A stretch of 64,000 nucleotides of DNA, from NCBI RefSeq assembly GCF_030913635.1, contig NZ_CP133188.1, forward strand, positions 3,038,001-3,102,000, given 5' to 3'. Under the pieces are notes generated by a model. It was not told the DNA's origin and searched no databases. It was given only the letters and a program-made list of their open reading frames with translations. The position numbers and the translations under genes are program-made. This document shows, piece after piece, positions 61,214-64,000 of this stretch. The DNA is from Sedimentibacter sp. MB35-C1 (GTDB taxonomy: Bacteria; Bacillota; Clostridia; Tissierellales; Sedimentibacteraceae). Within the stretch, counting starts at the first letter, position 1, and each line of letters begins with the position of its first letter.

Positions 61214-62089
61214 CTACGAAATGATTGGAACCCATACCTCAATTCTACTATTCCCTTTCTCATCCATTTTTTCACCATATCGAATGAAATCCACTCGCGC
61301 TTTATCATTGAGTTGGCAATTCGACTGTGGAATCCATTCCTTATAAATGTAGTCCATGACTGACTGCATAGAATCCTTTACTTTTCCCTTATAGATAAAA
61401 ACAACATATTTGCCTGCCGGTATTTCCAACACACTCATATCCAAAGCTACTCCTTCGGGCTCACTTACCTCCACTGCAGCGTAATAATCAAAAGCTAGAT
61501 TCTCCTCTTTAAACATGGAATTGTTAGAATAGTCGTTGACCCCCACAACAAAATCTAAATCTATCCTATTTTTAATCCTACTCTTTTCTTTGTGCAACTT
61601 GTTCCATAGTCTCGGAATCACAAAAAAGCCTTTTTTTGTATTTGCCTTAAATCCCACAAGATAAGTTTCTTCTTTTGTAATCATTTCAATATCCATAATT
61701 CGGTCTCCCTTTAAATTTTTAAGGTTTCCACTCACTTCAAATTTCAACTGAATCGGATTAAACTGGTTTTTGCGACGATATTTTTGCGGAGTCTGTTTAT
61801 ACATACTTTTGAATGCAAGCGTAAATGCCTGTTGCGATTCATACCCAGCATCCAAGGCAATTTGAATTATCTGTTTATCTGTAAAAATCAATTTTTTTGC
61901 TGCTTCTGTTAATTGTCTGCGTTTAATATATTGGTGTAGTGTTATACCAACTAACCCTGTAAACATACGATGCAAATGATATTGCGAATATCCCACTGCA
62001 TACGCAAGACTTTCCAAGTTTATTCCTTCGGTAATATGTTCTTCTATATAGTCAATTAAAAATTTGATCACCTGTTTATTATTATCCAT
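61214..62089 (-). CDS. AraC-family regulator with effector domain
   Basis: A protein of about 291 residues with AraC helix-turn-helix motifs (LESLAYAVGYSQYHLHRMFT and ALDAGYESQQAFTLAFKSMY, residues 20-105) and a GyrI-like C-terminal domain (about 128-291) ending RIEVWVPIIS. It is the third such regulator in the window. I start it at ATG 62089, behind GGGAGGTGA; the longer frame lacks a site. Its target is unknown. Confidence 0.87.
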   Translation of the reverse strand: MDNNKQVIKFLIDYIEEHITEGINLESLAYAVGYSQYHLHRMFTGLVGITLHQYIKRRQLTEAAKKLIFTDKQIIQIALDAGYESQQAFTLAFKSMYKQTPQKYRRKNQFNPIQLKFEVSGNLKNLKGDRIMDIEMITKEETYLVGFKANTKKGFFVIPRLWNKLHKEKSRIKNRIDLDFVVGVNDYSNNSMFKEENLAFDYYAAVEVSEPEGVALDMSVLEIPAGKYVVFIYKGKVKDSMQSVMDYIYKEWIPQSNCQLNDKARVDFIRYGEKMDEKGNSRIEVWVPIIS

Positions 62090-62238
62090 GAGTATCACCT
62101 CCCCATTTATAGAATACCAGCACAAGCTACTTATTTTTTCATATTTCTTGCTATGCATATATATTTTTTCTCACATATGATTTTATCAATCTTTTCTTCT
62201 AAAAGCAAAAATTCTAATGGGTTAGATTATTATCAAGT

Positions 62239-62257
62239 CTCGGCAACGCTCGCCGAG
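62239..62257. repeat. Small GC-rich hairpin
   Basis: CTCGGC (62239-62244) and GCCGAG (62252-62257) pair around 7 bases, 26 bases beyond the MazG-glycosylase stop on the minus strand. It may act as a weak terminator. Confidence 0.35.
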
Positions 62258-62282
62258 GCACTGAGGTAGATGGGCATTTTGG

Positions 62283-63347
62283 TCACCTCTTTTTACAATA
62301 GTCTGAAACAATACAGCGCTGACATTTTGGAGTAGCTGTGCAAATTTCGCCAAATCCGGTAGCACAGTAACTCCAGATAATAGAATCAATTTCTGCCATG
62401 GTTATATGAAGGACATTACTTATTTCCTCCATAATATCTGCAACCTCTTGCTTTGTAGCAATGGGAGATTGGCAAATCCCCATTCTGTTCGAACCAAGAA
62501 AGCGGCAAATGTGGATATCAGGTTTTGCTCCATCAATCCCAACATTGCGTAAATATTCCCAAGCTAAAGCGGTACCGATATAGGCTAGCTTATATATCCC
62601 GGAAGATAAATCAGCTACGATTTTAATGGCGGGCTTTGAGGTAACATAAGCGTCTAAAGAGTGGTATTCCTTTTCTATTTGCTGTAACATGCAAATATTT
62701 TTTGCAAGATTGTTCATTTGATTGGCAGTACATCGGCTTCCGCATTTTAGCATTTTAATTCCTTTTATAAAATAATCGGAATTATGTTTCAGAATTTCAT
62801 CACAATCATAGTCAAAAAACAAATTATCTATTTCTTTTAGATGTTGCTCCACTCGTTGCCATTGAACTTGCGCGCTTAGTTGAGAGTAAATAAGCCCACG
62901 CAAATGTTCTTGAAAAGTAAAAACTCTTCCATTTCTTCGCTCAGCCACATAGTTTGGGAATGAATTCGAATGCAAAAGATTATTTCGCAAAAGATATTTA
63001 CGCATTGTGAGAAGAAATGAGTAGTCTTTTTCTTCATATACCTCTTTCAATAGTATTTTCTCCTTGAATCCCCCACGCTTATCCGCCTTTTCTTGGCGGA
63101 TTGTTTCCAGCTGCTCTATGGAAAAACCCCTTGCTTTTATGATTGCACGCATTACCTCAAGCATATCGGCAAGTTCTTCGATGTCCTTGCTTTCTTGATA
63201 TTCGGCGAGTTCCTCGTTTAGCTTTTCATCAAGCATCTTTATGTATTGTTCATCAGATAAAATTTCCGTGTTATAAGCCTTGCCGTCAGCTTTTATTATC
63301 TTGGGGATTTTATCACGAACTAATTTGTTGTAAACTTTAGTACTCAT
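62283..63347 (-). CDS. MazG-like pyrophosphohydrolase fused to endonuclease III-like glycosylase
   Basis: This 354-residue protein has two parts. Residues 1-95 look like a MazG/phosphoribosyl-ATP-pyrophosphohydrolase-type domain: NKLVRDKIPKII, NEELAEYQESKDIEELADML with the E..E..D pattern that binds Mg. Residues about 110-354 resemble HhH-GPD DNA glycosylases: ISAQVQWQ-like LSAQVQWQRVEQ, a hairpin-like IYKLAYIGTALAWEYL, PDIHICRFLG with the catalytic-type aspartate, and C-terminal CTATPKCQRCIVSDYC that matches an Fe-S cluster loop (x5-x2-x5; endonuclease III has x6-x2-x5). The fusion would sanitise nucleotides and repair DNA. AGGAGGATAAAAG precedes ATG 63347. Confidence 0.78.
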   Translation of the reverse strand: MSTKVYNKLVRDKIPKIIKADGKAYNTEILSDEQYIKMLDEKLNEELAEYQESKDIEELADMLEVMRAIIKARGFSIEQLETIRQEKADKRGGFKEKILLKEVYEEKDYSFLLTMRKYLLRNNLLHSNSFPNYVAERRNGRVFTFQEHLRGLIYSQLSAQVQWQRVEQHLKEIDNLFFDYDCDEILKHNSDYFIKGIKMLKCGSRCTANQMNNLAKNICMLQQIEKEYHSLDAYVTSKPAIKIVADLSSGIYKLAYIGTALAWEYLRNVGIDGAKPDIHICRFLGSNRMGICQSPIATKQEVADIMEEISNVLHITMAEIDSIIWSYCATGFGEICTATPKCQRCIVSDYCKKR

Positions 63348-64000
63348 CTTTTATCCTCCTCTATTTTACAGTCCAAAATTTTGCAAATTTTTTTCTTAAA
63401 ATTGGTAGCACATATCCTACTTTCCCATTTGAGTATTTGAAGCAGAATGTCACATCTTTTTTTCTTTAAAATCTTAGCAATGAGCAATTTAAAAACTTTT
63501 TGTAGCTTTCAGATATTTGATGCCCATATAACAATAAATCTTCACCCACTGGCAGAGGATTGATGTTATCACTTTCTGTCGTCTTAACACAATTGTGACA
63601 ATGTTATATATAATAATATCAAATTTTTGTAATTTCTCAAGAGGAAAACGCTAAATAGCGAACACTCAAAATATCGTTGTTTAGTATTTTAAAAATTCAC
63701 ATCATAATAAAGAAACCAACTGTAGGTTTCTTTTGTATTATCCAATATTCTATCTCTATATGACAGATCCTTGCTCTTTGTTTGATTTTTGTAGTTCCGC
63801 AACTCATTAACGTGATTTGATTAGACAAAAATAGTGTGTAAAAATCGACTGGTTCCTTGTCCAAAGATTATTCTTTTTCATCAAAATCAATTTTATCCAA
63901 AATAAATCATCATTTAGAATGTGAGTAAATGTTGTTTTCTCTATTTTAATATGATTTGTACTGACACCTTAATCACATAATCCTCACTATTATTTACTGC
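63348..64000. other. Long intergenic region at the window end
   Basis: No convincing gene is visible in these 653 bases. A minus-strand frame without a start at 63466-63603 reads HCHNCVKTTESDNINPLPVG onwards and may be a gene relic. AAGAAACC (63711-63718) pairs with GGTTTCTT (63726-63733) followed by T-rich DNA, a possible terminator of a gene beyond the window. The remainder is AT-rich. Confidence 0.45.

Noticed and set aside
63348-63510. Lysine-rich minus-strand frame ending with an ATGA overlap with the MazG-glycosylase start
   Set aside because: It has no ATG or ribosome site, is built largely of AAA codons, and does not resemble a protein family. I judged it chance.
1-64000. tRNA, rRNA, CRISPR arrays, insertion sequences, prophage
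   Set aside because: I looked for repeated spaced units, transposase motifs and cloverleaf-like sequences and saw none, though short or divergent tRNA genes could be missed by eye.

Overview
The window is AT-rich DNA from a strictly anaerobic, probably amino-acid-fermenting member of the Clostridia. The content points to something like Sedimentibacter or another Tissierellales-type organism, but this is a judgement from gene content only. The main evidence is a selenoprotein betaine reductase module beside a betaine (BCCT) carrier, a glutamate/histidine catabolic operon, rubrerythrin, hemerythrin, a cytoplasmic NiFe hydrogenase, and strong AGGAGG-type ribosome binding sites throughout. I saw no rRNA, tRNA, CRISPR array, insertion sequence or prophage.

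Layout. 1-7 kb: two CstA-type carriers (one cut by the window edge), an ArsA/Get3-type ATPase with a small partner, an S-layer-domain pseudogene, a DUF368 membrane protein, rubrerythrin and a zinc-dependent phospholipase C-like protein. 7-14.5 kb: a PflX-type radical SAM protein, an LD-carboxypeptidase, a TetR regulator and the divergent grdI-grdH-BCCT operon, in which GrdH is read through an in-frame UGA (selenocysteine). 14.6-25 kb: a ZIP transporter, a four-gene operon of MinD-type ferredoxin ATPases and NifX-like proteins behind a promoter bracketed by palindromes, a CheX-hemerythrin pair, SurE and an AraC cluster.

25-34 kb: one tightly overlapping minus-strand operon for a NiFe hydrogenase. 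It runs cytochrome b5-like protein, small subunit, large subunit, protease, HypA-like, HypF, HypC, HypD, HypE and two small membrane proteins. The HypA-like protein lacks the zinc-ribbon half and there is no HypB. 34-43.4 kb: a relative of the uncharacterised E. coli ydjXYZ-ynjABCDEF locus. It combines a YnjBCD-type ABC importer, a CDP-alcohol phosphatidyltransferase, a CCG-domain redox protein, two TVP38/DedA-like membrane proteins and a lipoprotein rhodanese, with a second lipoprotein rhodanese and a four-helix membrane protein divergently transcribed. I regard this as the most promising undescribed system here.

43.5-58.7 kb: small metabolic genes, then a sigma-54 activator with its amino-acid-sensing kinase. 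Next comes a gltS-ftcD-fchA-hutD operon preceded by a GG-N10-GC sigma-54 promoter, then a tripartite tricarboxylate transporter (tctCBA) with an RraA-type lyase and a LytS/LytTR two-component pair. 58.8-63.3 kb: a BlaI-type repressor with a membrane M56 protease fused to an M23 peptidase domain, an AraC regulator, and a protein that fuses a MazG-like pyrophosphohydrolase to an endonuclease III-like DNA glycosylase. The last 650 bases hold no convincing gene.

Working together: betaine is imported by the BCCT carrier and reduced by betaine reductase (its selenoprotein A and protein C partners lie outside the window). Glutamate/histidine carbon enters through GltS and formiminoglutamate processing, and di/tricarboxylates through TctABC. 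The hydrogenase and the redox proteins would balance electrons.
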